The position numbers were made by a program, and so were the translations under genes. 64,000 nt of DNA from Druceiella hillmani. Lineage: Eukaryota; Arthropoda; Insecta; Lepidoptera; Hepialidae. Location of the stretch: the NCBI GenBank assembly GCA_039881145.1, contig JAYKKI010000095.1:2273001-2337000 (forward strand), in the 5' to 3' direction. Below are positions 36,741-47,847 of this stretch, piece after piece. Numbering within the stretch: position 1 is the stretch's first letter; the number at the start of each line of letters is the position of its first letter. The notes beneath the pieces were generated by a model that was not told the origin of the DNA, ran no database searches, and saw only the letters and a program-made list of their open reading frames with translations.

Positions 36741-37647
36741 AGTTAATACTCAAAAATATTCGTGTGGGAATTTTGGGAAAAGATTAAGTACTGAAACAAT
36801 GTTTTTCAATTCATATTAGCTTTCTCAAATGATCTTAATGATAGTGATACATATTAGCTTTTCCAAATGATCTTAATGATGAATTATCTGAATGATAGTG
36901 CAAACCGCATCAAAATACGTCGCGTAGTTTAAAAGATGCAAGCTTACAGAGGGACAGACAGACGCGGGAAGCGACTTTGTTTTATAATGTGTAAGAAAAC
37001 GTAGTCTTGAAAACTCTACGTGAAAAATGGCTTCGGCTAACTATAATAAACAATGGAAAAGCAATCGACCATTTTCAAAAGTTTGCCTGTCTGTCTTGTT
37101 TTTCCCCATCACGCAAATATCGCTGAACGCATTTTATTACAATTATCTCAGTTTATTAGATTATATCTTGAAATAGTAAAAACAATATGGTTATAAAAAT
37201 AATAATATGCATTATCTCCTTACAATGTTAATAAATTAAAAAATGCGAAAAAATATACACATAAAATTTAATTTAAATCAATTTATATATATATATATAT
37301 ATATTTTATATTTTCAAGATAAAACTGTTTTTTTTTTAATATTTATATTGTCCTTTTATTTTTTTGTCACTAAGAAAGTTAAAAAACATAAAAAGTAATG
37401 TAATGAAATGTCGGTGTTTTCAGATTTAATACAAGTTGAGTACCGATTGAGTCCGATAGATATCCTTACGCGAATATTAACTTACGCTGTGAAAATCGAT
37501 CAGTGATTTAATAGTCCACGCGAACGTAGCCGTGAACAAAAACTAAAATGATAAGTTATCAAAATAATCTGTAATAATACACGAATTAACTATTTTATAT
37601 ATGTATATGGGCGAAATTTTTAATAACTGTTAAATAATAACACCAAA
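36741..37647. other. AT-rich DNA with (TA)n and a 38-bp duplication
   Basis: 'ccaaatgatcttaatgat' type units are duplicated at 36813-36880. A dispersed-repeat phrase ('gggacagacagacgcgggaa') lies near 36950. (TA)n at 37283-37305. No gene. Confidence 0.5.
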
Positions 37648-37971
37648 CAATTAAATGAAACTACGAGATGTAGTATTATTTCTACTTTCTTTAATTTCTT
37701 TACCACGGTTACCTAGGTTTCGTTGTATTACAACATCTTTAGGTGGGATATTAGCAAAGATCTAATAAAGAAAGAAAAGAAAGAGCTAATATCCCACCTG
37801 AAGATGTTGTAATACAAATCTTTGCTAATAGCCCACCTGAAGATGTTGTAATACAAAGAAACCTAGGTTGTGGTAAAGAAATTAAAGAAAGTAGAAATAA
37901 TACTACATCACGTAGTTTCATTTAATTGTGAAAAATGAAGTTCTACAAAATTAACGCCAAATATATTCAAT
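37648..37971 (+). mobile_element. fold-back MITE, copy 2
   Basis: Same inverted arms as copy 1, reaching about 100 bp per arm ('aaatgaaactacgagatgta' at left; 'actacatcacgtagtttcat' at right). It includes 'cctaggtttcgttgtattac' and 'aacatctttaggtggg'. The right arm carries an internal tandem duplication of the 'cccacctgaagatgttgtaa' segment. Confidence 0.88.
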
Positions 37972-38319
37972 ACCACCAAACTTCATATTATTTTTCCATT
38001 ACACAGCTTATCATCAAGAAATCTCCTAAACTATAAAACATACAAACTTGTAATTTAACATGTATGCTTCTCTTAACTTCTAGGCACTCGCTACGAAAGG
38101 ATATTTCGACTCCTAAATGTGTAAAAATGGGAAAGAATATTATGTAAATACTTGGAAGATCAAAGTTAGACACATACAAATTTGTGTTTAGACTCTCAAA
38201 TAGAAATAAAATATTTCTTATTGTTACTATATTGTTATATTATCATTACTGTTTTAGCATTTCTTGAAAATAACAAAAACCCACCAAGTACGTGTAGGAC
38301 TACGCGCAGTGAAGGGTTC
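37972..38319. other. AT-rich DNA, no gene seen
   Basis: Nothing recognised. The 63-codon minus-strand frame at 37988-38179 has no motif. Confidence 0.45.
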
Positions 38320-38990
38320 CATGGCCAATACATGTACGCATCTAGATCTCTGTAGAAAAGATAAGGATGACATTTTGAGCGAAATTATTACGGGTGACGA
38401 AACTTGGATTCATTATAACGAGCCTGACTCCATACAGTGACATAAAAAGAGTATCCCTCTCATAAGAAATTCAAAATGTCGCGATTGGCTGGAAAAGTTA
38501 TAGCGACGGTTTTCTGAGAAACAAAGGGTATCCAAAAACAAGGGCGTTTCTGTAAAGGGAGAGTACAAGGCTGATCCACTTGAGCAGCTTAAAAATATTT
38601 AAGGATAAAAGGCGAAGAAAATGAACGAAACGTGTGCTGCTTTTGAACGATAATGCGACTCCACACAAGAACCATGTTGCGATGGCTGTCCATCACAAGT
38701 GTGGCTTTAAATATTACAACACCCACCCCAAAAACCCAGACTTGGCTTCTGCGACTATTATTTGTCCACAAAATTGAAAAAGAAATTTCGTTGAAAAAAT
38801 TTAGCGATGATAAAGGGGACAAGTGTGCAATCTAAGCTTATTTTCAAAATAAAGAGAAAACTTTTTTGAAGGTATAAATAAATTATTCGAGAGATCTGAG
38901 AAATGTATTAGGGTTAAGTGATAATATATAGAGAAGGAAATATAGCACGACGTTTATTTGACTTTCCTTCCACGCCATTCCGCGAACTTT
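38320..38990 (+). pseudogene. mariner transposase pseudogene (DD34D type)
   Basis: The catalytic half of a mariner transposase can be followed on the plus strand. From 38330 there is LDLCRKDKDDILSEIITGD then ETWIHYNEPDS, with the first Asp codon at 38396. At 38643 comes LLNDNATPHKNHVAMAV, with the second Asp at 38649. Then NPDLAS and, after a frame change, CDYYLSTKLKKKF with the third Asp at 38753. Asp-2 to Asp-3 is 104 nt, one short of the 105 nt of DD34D, so a single lost base explains the frame change. Downstream, KFSDDK, YFQNKEKTF and a SDNIEKE-like end correspond to the usual C-terminus. The N-terminal DNA-binding half is missing, and stops follow EPDSIQ and occur elsewhere. It is dead. 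Confidence 0.85.
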
Positions 38991-39095
38991 TCGATCTCTC
39001 CTCACATAAACGTACCTAGATATTTTAGATAAGACTTGAAAACGTACCCACGTAAAACGATAATAACTAAAGGAGGAATGACATAATCCAAAAAG

Positions 39096-39145
39096 AAAAT
39101 TTGAAAAAATATTATCTATTTAAAGATAATATTTTTTCAAATTTT
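39096..39145. repeat. perfect palindrome, 22-bp arms, 6-nt loop
   Basis: 'aaaatttgaaaaaatattat' plus 'ct' is mirrored exactly after the loop 'atttaa'. No terminal duplication or second copy was found. Confidence 0.9.
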
Positions 39146-39296
39146 ATAAGAGATAGCAAACATTTATAATAACAATCGATAACATTATAGTATTTACATA
39201 TATACGATAACATTAGGACGATAACGTTAGGTATATATTTAAACACTACAGTGTGATCATTATAATATTATGCAACGGGCGTTATGTGCCAACAAA

Positions 39297-39300
39297 TCAT

Positions 39301-39335
<35 letters not shown>

Positions 39336-39352
39336 ATCATCATCATCATCAT
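39297..39352. repeat. (ATC)n microsatellite at a Helitron 5' end
   Basis: About 17 ATC units with one TATC break run straight into the Helitron start TCATATATATTAATACG. Confidence 0.93.
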
Positions 39353-39846
39353 CATATATATTAATACGCTAAGGTTAAGATGTTACTCTCCCTTTTTAGA
39401 AAAAACCTCACAACTAATCCACATAATATATATATCATTTTATAGATAATTGCTTGCTCTACCGGCATCCACAACTAAAAAATTTATTATTGCTATTGTT
39501 TTTGCAAATTAATTAATTATTAAAATTATATACACAAAACAGCAATGCTGCCATCTAACGGCTCAACGTCAATATGATTGACGGTCGGTAAAATTTTTAT
39601 TTAATTTCAAATCCACTCACGTATAAATAAAGTGGCGCTTTAGTTCAATGCTTTTGATACTTGCGCCTCTATATGTCAATTTTAGTAAAATATTTGTTTG
39701 ATCTGTCATCTGAGCTTCATAATGGAATAAAAACGTAATAAGCAGTGTGCAAAATTAGAAATCAATTGAATACCTGCAATCAATTTTGATTTATTAAATT
39801 GAGTTGAATAATTTATAATGCGAAGACTTCGCACGGGTCACGCTAG
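39353..39846 (+). mobile_element. non-autonomous Helitron, copy 2
   Basis: Plus-strand orientation, starting TCATATATATTAATACG. The hairpin 'tgcgaagacttcgca' is at 39819-39833 and the terminal CTAG at 39843-39846, followed by T. It differs from copies 1 and 3 by about 80 extra bases near its 3' end (about 39730-39815), either an insertion here or a loss in the others. Confidence 0.87.
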
Positions 39847-40431
39847 TTTACTTATAAAACCTAATGTAATACTGCTTAAACATTTGAGTGACCAAAATGT
39901 ACATTTTAAAATATAAAGTTATTTTGCACTTTATTTAAGTTATTTGTATAGAGTTTCTATGAAGTTTTTATAGACTAAATTCTTAAATCGGTCAGTACCC
40001 TAAAATTAGTAGAACCTACTTAGCTGTGATAATATTCCTTTTAATATCATTATATATCCTACTATTGTGAATACTTTTTAGATATTCAAAGCTAGCGGTT
40101 TATCAAGTAAGGGTCGGGGATACGTATCTCTAACAAAAATGAAGCTTAATATTTTGGTATGGGAAAAGTTTCCACAACATACCTTTAATATTTTAGCCTT
40201 CTTCAAAGATATCCCACATAATAGGGCATGAGAGAAAAGAAAAAATTTCTTAGCTTGGCTACGAGACCCTAACAAGTAGGTTAAAAGCATTCCGAAACAA
40301 TTTTTTTTCAGAAATTTACATAATACAGTTTTAGATATGTTGATGAAAACGACAACATATAAAAGCCACTTGTTAGCAACTCCTTGGTTTTTTTATATAG
40401 ACTGTCATTTTCATAACTGCATTAAAAGACA
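39847..40431. other. AT-rich spacer between opposed Helitrons
   Basis: No gene seen. The 70-codon minus-strand frame at 40078-40290 has no motif. Confidence 0.45.
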
Positions 40432-40837
40432 CTAGCGTGACCCGTGCGGAGTCTTCGCATTATTTATTCCATTATGAAGCTCAGATGACAGATCAAACAA
40501 ATATTTTACTAAAATTGACATATAGAGGCGCAAGTATCAAAAGCATTGAGCTAAAGCGCCACTTTATTTATACGTGAGTGCATTTGAAATTAAACAAAAA
40601 TTTTACCGACCGTCAATCATATTGACGTTGAGCCGTTAGATTGGTGTTTTGTGTATATAATTTTAATAATTAATTAATTTGCAAAAACAATAGCAATAAT
40701 AAATTTTTTAGTTGTGGATGCCGGTAGAGCAAGCAATTATCTATAAAATGATATATAATTTATGTGGATTAGTTGTGAGGTTTTTTCTAAAAAGGGAGAG
40801 TAACATCTTAACCTTAGCGTATTAATATATATGATGA
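40432..40837 (-). mobile_element. non-autonomous Helitron, copy 3
   Basis: Minus-strand copy ending CTAG at 40432-40435, followed by T on that strand. It is nearly identical to copy 1 apart from an 11-bp loss at 'gttagatt|ggtg'. With copy 2 it forms an inverted pair about 585 bp apart. Confidence 0.86.
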
Positions 40838-41154
40838 TATATAAATAATTTCCCAGGAAGGTCTGGAAAGTTATATAAGAAGACCAAATAAAACTACTTA
40901 CGAAAGCGTCGAAGGATCACATTTACGTTTCCCAATCTTATTATCGCTACTTGAAGATAATGGCCGACAACAGCGTAGTTAACACTCTCACTTCGACTGT
41001 TATTATCCCATCTATCAGTACAATTACATCATTAATTCTGTATGTATCCGCTTTACTTAAGCTTTAGTGCGTGAATGAGAAAATGCGATACATACGGTCT
41101 ATTTACGTACCTATACTGCTGCTAGAGATGTAGCTTGGTGCTAAAGAAAAAACA
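40838..41154. other. unassigned DNA
   Basis: Nothing recognised. Confidence 0.45.
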
Positions 41155-41935
41155 TTGCCTTTCTGCTCCGAATTCGTTTCAGATTTTAGGTTATAGTGCG
41201 ATTTAGAAACTTCTAATAGACTGTGGTCTATACTATTGAGAAACATTAGTTCAAGTACGTGCCGAATACGCGTTCTGCAGTCATGTATTTTGTAATCAAT
41301 TACATCTTTAGTCCTCACAGTAAAATAAACAAATACGCTGTAGTCCACTATCTGCTATGAATTCGTTTCGGCTTTTTGGTTATAGTGCGATTTGGGAACT
41401 TATAATAGATTGTGATCTATAGGATTAAAAAACTTTAACATTAGTTCAAGTACGTGCCGAACACGCGTTCTGTAGTCATGTATTTTGTAGTCAATTACGT
41501 CTTTAGTACCTCACAGTAAAATAAACAAATACGCTGTAGTCTACTCTCTGCTCCGAATTCGTTTCAGCTTTTTGGTTATAGTGCGATTTAGAAACTTTTA
41601 ATAGACTGTGGTCTATGGGATTAAGAAACGTTAAAAATAGTTCAAGTACGTATCGAACATGCGTTATGTAGTCATGTATTTTGTAGTCAATTACATCTTT
41701 AGTACCTCACAGTAAAATAAACAAATACGCTGTAGTCTACTCTGCTCCGAATTCGTTTCAGCTTTTTGGTTATAATGTGATTTGAAAACTTGTAATAAAC
41801 TAAGGTCTATGGGATTAAGAAACGTTAACAATAGTTCAAGTACGTGCCGAACACGCGTTCTGTAGTGACATATTTTGTAAACAATTACGTCTTTAGTACC
41901 TCGCAGTAAAATAAACAAGTACACTGTAGTCATTC
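41155..41935. repeat. tandem array, 189-196-bp period, 4 copies
   Basis: 'gaattcgttt' falls at 41170, 41359, 41555 and 41749. Units carry 'tagttcaagtacgtgccgaa' and 'cagtaaaataaacaaatacg'. The minus-strand frames of about 80 codons are open only because of the repeat. Confidence 0.95.
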
Positions 41936-42112
41936 AGCTCATAAAAATCTCGTAGACAAAAATGACTGATATAATAAAAATGTTTAATTTTTTTATTTAT
42001 TTTTACCTTGTAATTTTGGCAGTTTAAATGTGCTCTGTCATTTTTATAGCACTACTCAGAGCAATCTCAGTTCCTATATAAGTTACAAACAAAAATAACT
42101 GTGCAAATCTTT

Positions 42113-42250
42113 TTGAGAAATTATTTTGAAGCTAATTTATAAATGATTATAGGGTTATATAGGACCGGTTGAAACACGTTGAGAAATTATTTTGAGGCTA
42201 ATTTATAAATGATTATAGGGTTATATAGAGCCGGTTGAAACACGTTGAGA
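42113..42250. repeat. 66-bp tandem duplication
   Basis: 'tgagaaattattttga.gcta' through 'ccggttgaaacacgt' occurs twice, at 42113 and 42179, with three differences. Confidence 0.93.
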
Positions 42251-42529
42251 AATTATATCGGGTACAATTAACATATTACTACAAAATTAAAATATATGTA
42301 GATTATATAACAAGAGATTTTAAAGCACGCGTATTTAAACTTAAACCATAATAGTCGAGCCTATATTTGCGTGTGTCGCCTGCAAAAGATAGACATTTTC
42401 TAAAATTATCTAGTAAACCTGTTTTTTTTTTGTTTAAATTCGACGTTAGCAGATTTAAACCGCGGGCGCTTTAGCAAACTTAAATTAACAAAATTATTTT
42501 CCACAAAGTTTTCTTTTTTGTTCCTTCTC
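42251..42529. other. AT-rich spacer
   Basis: No gene or repeat seen. Confidence 0.45.
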
Positions 42530-43190
42530 TGTGATGTTTCTCCGCAGTTTATTAAGCGCAGTAGCTCTATAGCCTATATTCCCTTGATTTAATAATGCAC
42601 TTGACCGGAATGCTTTTGTATCAAAGTATTTACTTTCCCGATTTTTTCACTTTATCTGTATAATACACATTGACTTGAAGTTCTGTAACCTTATGTTTTT
42701 AGATAAATACGTGTTTAGTATCATGCTGTATAATCATCTAACAATTGTTTAAATTGATTAAATTATATTCTGCAGAGTTATCTTTTTAGTGGGGCGCTAT
42801 GACGTTTCTGCACGATTTACTAAGTGTAGTAGTACATTTCGTTAATTTATTAAAGCCAAGTGCTTTATGATCGGAATACTTTGGGATTAAATTATTTACT
42901 AAATGCTGTTATCCCCTTATTTTTTCAGATTTTCTATACCACACTCGTTGACTTGAATGTCTTTAACATTGTGTTTGTAGATAAATACGTATTTAGTACC
43001 TCTTTGTATTATTATCCACCGACTGCTTAAATTGATCAGATTGTACTCAACAGAGTTTTCTATTTAGTCGTGTGCTATGATGTTTCTGCGCAGTTTATCG
43101 AGCGCAGTAACTTAGTTACCTATATCTCTTTGATTTAATAATGTACATTGACCGAATAGTTTTGCATTAAAGGCCATACTTACTAATTAC
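42530..43190. repeat. old tandem array, about 270-bp period, 2.4 copies
   Basis: 'gtttct.cgcagttta' recurs at 42536, 42804 and 43082. Shared blocks include 'agataaatacgt.tttagta' and 'ttgattta.taatg.ac.ttgacc'. Many substitutions, so it is old. Confidence 0.8.
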
Positions 43191-44197
43191 TGACAAAAAT
43201 GATTGAATACTTTTTTATATTTTTGATATACATGGTTGAAAAGTTTGATGAAGAAGGCAACACAATCTAAAGACTCGTATCTAACAAAGAAAATGTCGAA
43301 TCAGAAAATTTTACTAAACATTTGATTACATTTTAAAAGACCGCATTCAATGACATCCCACTTAAAGGGGTTCGTGTTGGAGAAAATGTTAAACGTCTTG
43401 CCGATTTAATATACCCGTTTCGCCATCTATTAACATTTTGTAGTAGTAAATTTGTATTATTGAGAAAAAAAAAGATTTACAGCGGCGAACAGGGACGCAT
43501 ATATTTTCGTCGAGACGTCAATATTGTGTAGTATATTGGACAAAACAAGACAACAAAATCTATATCCACACTTAACTTATATTTCTTTTTATTCTAAAAG
43601 AGAATGTTAGTAAACAAAGCAAAATGACTATTCAGGTATTGCAAACCTTTTTCTTATATCACTTTAGTAATGTTATATGGATTTATTTAGTTAAAAATAT
43701 AATATTTTATTGATATACACATTTAGGCTGTAGAAATAATGTTTAATTTATTTTGTTGAAAATTATCGGTGTACTATGTATGTATCTATAATATTTTGCC
43801 AAAATGTAGTTTAAATAATACCGAATACTGGCATTCAAGTTTTTTATAATGTTATTTTTTTAACAGCTATACTGAACATTAAAAATAATCGTCAAAAATA
43901 TACACATAATTAAGAGTAAAAGCTTAAATATTATAAAAAAATATTGTAGTATACTATATACAAAACATGTATTTTACTATACAAACTAATACTAACATTT
44001 GTTTGAAAATGTCACACCTTTTTTCCTCCGCCCAACACTCTGTATACGTATAATTGTCATATAAAAACAATATTCCGTTTCGCTTACTTCTTTTGCCTCG
44101 ATTATGGAGCTAAATATCGTATGCATCAAAATGAACCTGATTATTACACATATTTCACTTCAACACATTACAAAGTAAATGGTGTTTACGTAAGAGT
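43191..44197. other. AT-rich DNA, no gene seen
   Basis: 43330-43530 is slightly GC-richer but has no frame. Nothing recognised. Confidence 0.5.
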
Positions 44198-44232
44198 GTA
44201 TACTATACTAGTGTATACTATACTAGTGTATA
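44198..44232. repeat. 15-bp tandem repeat, 2.4 copies
   Basis: 'gtgtatactatacta' units, self-complementary in part. Confidence 0.93.
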
Positions 44233-45618
44233 CTATAGACTTCTTACGTGTCAGAATATTAAATATTTTTTCCAAAAGGTTTCATACCCATGAATTTTGT
44301 GTGATTGACAACCAACTTTTCTTCTCATATTATTAAAATATCTGTACAATATTAATATTTGTAACATTATTTAGCATGACGGTTTATTACGTTAATATAA
44401 TGATAGTAGTAGATGATTTAATAATATTACAGGTGAATTACAATGAGTTTTACGAATAATCATTGAATGATTGAATTTTGCCCACTTTGTGCCAACTATA
44501 TTTTAATTGTCATATTGGTTTGTTAACAAATATTTCCTTTCGGAATGGAATGGAGTATAGGCTCCTCAAGTGCTGCCTAAATTTATTTGGTGCTTTTATG
44601 CACATCGCCTGTATTCACGTCAACACTGAGCACAGGTTTCAGTTCCGAACTCGGTCCAGCTATGCAGTGTTACTCGGATCAGACAATTAGTCCCTGGGAT
44701 ATGATGCCGTTCATAGACACGTACTGAATTCGTTAATTTTTAACCTAGTTATTGATGTTTGAAATCATTTTGACAGAAACTGTGGCTCAGTTGGGCGCGA
44801 TTACCTTTCCACATCCGATACAGACGTTTTGTCGAGAAAAATTCATCCACAATTTAAATATATGAATATATACTTTCTTTTTTAATTCTATGTTTTCACT
44901 TAATGGAACAACGTCCACTTGTAGAATTTCATTACAATCACTCATAAAGTGAAAGAATCAGTTATGATACTGTAACATAAAAAAGTACAGACGGACCGAA
45001 CAAAATTATAAGGCTTTCCTTTTTTGCTATTCGATTACAGAACGCTAAAAATAGTACTTTTCTTGATTTCAATACGTTCCAACAGGTAATACTTGAATTT
45101 AACATTGTGATTTTACTGTTGAACCCAGTCAAAAGGATATTAAAGAGACTAGTATATTTTTGGCAATAACATGAGTCAGTTCTTGTAATCGCCAACGGGT
45201 AACAGGTGTAATCAACGACTGTCATAAACGACACCGGTCGTTAACAGCGCTAAATTGTGAAACATAACGGTTGGCCATTCAGGAACGTGCACCGTCACTG
45301 CTGCAAAATAAAGTGCACTTCACAGGATGCGATTACTTTAATGGATGCAGTTTCAATATGAGCTACAGAATTGCATATAGTCATTGTACGTGTGATATTG
45401 ACAGATGGAGACACGTGTTTAATGACGATGCAAACATTTTGTGGACGTCTCAAAATAACTTTATGTATGTATGGTTTTTAAAGCTATAAAGCAACGAAAA
45501 ACATTTCACTTTGAAATTAGGGATCTAACCATTTTTTTTTAAATCATATTAGTGTACCATAAAACTTGTTAAGTACAAATGGAACTCATACTGGGGATAT
45601 ACCCTAAGAAACAAGTAT

Positions 45619-45621
<3 letters not shown>
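44233..45621. other. unassigned DNA with a DR-A tail fragment
   Basis: 44985-45055 has 'gtacagacggaccg' and 'acagaacgctaaaaatag', the DR-A tail. 44530-44720 and 45180-45440 are GC-richer, unique and without a convincing exon. No gene recognised. Confidence 0.4.

Positions 45622-45661
<40 letters not shown>
45622..45661. repeat. (TA)n microsatellite
   Basis: 20 TA units. Confidence 0.97.
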
Positions 45662-45665
<4 letters not shown>

Positions 45666-46510
45666 CGACCTAGTACATATTTAATAAGCGTAAAAATACG
45701 TTGATTTTCTTGAAAACTATGGGATTTGGAATCATCGCTATAATTTTCCAGTAAACATTTAATGATGCTGTTTTTTTCATAATTTTTGCTTTAACAGTTT
45801 CGAAGATGGAGGAGGATTTTGTGGGGGTAACTCTATATCTTGTGGATATTTTCAACAATATTTATATAATAATCTTACATACCATTGTAAAAAAATACTT
45901 TTGGAAACCTTACAAGTGTTTTTTTTTCAACTGATATCCCATTCAATAAATAAAATTTAAAAACATGTTTTTAGTACCTTATTAGCCTCCATCCTAAAAT
46001 TTCCACGTAAATATTTTTGAATGTTAACTATTAGGATATATTTGTCGATTATTATACCTTATCATCACGCCAAGTTTCTACATCAAACGTTTCTGATAAA
46101 ATACTAAGGTAACAGATTGACGAATGCATGAGTGAGTGGGCTTAAAATAGTTCCTTTTTTTAATTCTGGTTCAGAATCCTAAAAAATTATTATCTTCCAT
46201 AAATAAATGAATACAAAGATTGTGCATTTAGCAAGTAGTAAGAAGAGTACGTAAATACGTAAGAAGACGAAAGAAAATTATGTACAGAAACATTTTTAAT
46301 TAATTATAATAAACGTGAAATTTTCCAGTAAATTACCGATATGAAAAGATCCAGCATCATATTTTTTTATTCGAGTGTGTGAATACAAAAATATTTAATT
46401 GAATCGTAGTATAATTATTATCTTAAATAAGATATTAAACCCATAAAATATCAGGAATAACTCGTGTTTCTAATTTAATATACTAAAATAATACAAAAAT
46501 AATACAAAAT

Positions 46511-46513
<3 letters not shown>
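45662..46513. other. AT-rich DNA with a DR-A tail fragment
   Basis: 46080-46185 ends 'ttcagaatcctaaaaa', diverged DR-A tail. No gene seen. Confidence 0.45.

Positions 46514-46556
<43 letters not shown>
46514..46556. repeat. (TA)n microsatellite
   Basis: About 21 TA units at the left edge of the next array. Confidence 0.97.
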
Positions 46557-46559
<3 letters not shown>

Positions 46560-46560
<1 letters not shown>

Positions 46561-47030
46561 CAGATAACAAGTATCTTGGATCACGGTTGATTTACCACCA
46601 TCCGTTTGTATTTTACTTATTCATCATCAAAACTCATCGTCAGTTCCTGACCTGGTCGATGGAGAAGTTATTTTGTAAAGCAATAACTATCAGTAACCAA
46701 TATCTTGAATAACGATTGATTTATTACCATCTCTTTAGGAGTTCCATTGCCCATCTCCAAAATTCATCATCAGACCCTTACTTGGTCGGTGGTTTACAAA
46801 GTGACTATCACTATCAGTAGCAAATATACACAATAATAAAATACACGGTCGATTAATTACCATCCGTTCAGGAGTTCCGTTGTTCATCTCCAAAACTCAT
46901 TGTCAGACCCTGACCTATCCGATGGTGTAGTTATTTTGTAACAACTACAAATAGAAAATATCTTGAACTACATTTGATTCACTGCTATCGAGTTCCATTT
47001 TTCATATCGGAATCTCATCACCATCACATT
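46560..47030. repeat. degenerate tandem array, about 130-140-bp period, 3-4 copies
   Basis: Units share 'tatcttga', 'accatccgtt.aggagttcc' and 'catctccaaaactcat.gtca' then 'gaccctgacct'. Strongly diverged. Confidence 0.8.
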
Positions 47031-47611
47031 TATCAGGGATCATCTCAATACAGCACTTTCAGACCAAATAACTATTAGCATTAAACTTTATAAAAATAAA
47101 ACAGAAATAAATTCAAATATATAACATATATACTCACAAAATTCTACAGTCAGGCGATGCTTTTGAATACAGGAAACTGCGTAAACAAACTATAGACTTT
47201 ACTGAACGTTTCCGTCCGGAAAAAAAGCTGAGTTACTCTCAAGTCGCCCCTAATGAAGTTTTACTTCAAAGATTATCTTGCTTTCCATCCGTATGTTGTC
47301 AGTATGAATGTAAAAAAATACTGAAGCTATTGACATGATTTTACATATAGTAATACTAGAACCAACCTAATTTTTGTTTCACTGTAACAAGTCAAACGAT
47401 TCTGAAGTTACAATTATAATGATATAGAATTCCGTGAAACATATCTACTAAATTTTCTTTTTAAGACTACGGTACTTACGCGTTGCATAGCCCGCACTGT
47501 TACCTAACGCAAGTCAAATATACATTCAAATATAGTAGAACCTATAAATTTTCCTGTACGGAACCTTATAATTACTTTACTCTGCGATGAGTACCAAATT
47601 TACTCTTTGGT
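47031..47611. other. unassigned DNA
   Basis: Diverged dispersed-repeat phrases ('gtacggaaccttataattac' near 47556). No gene. Confidence 0.45.
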
Positions 47612-47790
47612 GTCATCGCCGTGGTGTATTGTATTGACCATAAGACATACAACTTTTGAAAATGCGGCACACCGTGGGATCCGGGTTTAATTCCCGGCCG
47701 CTTATCGAACAGGGCTGGAATTACATTCTTGTTAGCTGTAAGAGATTGCTCTCATAGCAATAAGTCCATCGTACATATCAATTAGATACA
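47612..47790 (+). mobile_element. tRNA-derived SINE, copy 2
   Basis: The B box 'gggtttaattcccggcc' is at 47683-47699. The head 'gccgtggtgtattgtattga' and tail 'gttagctgtaagagattgct' then 'catagcaataagtccatcg' align with the SINE at 27619-27798. It is more diverged in the A-box region. Confidence 0.82.
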
Positions 47791-47847
47791 TTAAAGTAAA
47801 TATATATGACATATGTTTATATTATATATACTTACTTTAATGTATCT
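47784..47847. repeat. 23-bp inverted repeat at the SINE tail
   Basis: 'agatacattaaagtaaatat' (47784) mirrors 'atacttactttaatgtatct' (ending 47847) with one mismatch and an 18-nt loop. Confidence 0.85.

Noticed and set aside
38653..38835. 60-codon plus frame and 77-codon minus frame
   Set aside because: Both are off-frame shadows of the mariner transposase pseudogene.
41103..41933. Two similar minus-strand frames of about 80 codons suggesting a duplicated gene
   Set aside because: They arise from the 190-bp tandem array, and the frame does not persist through all copies.
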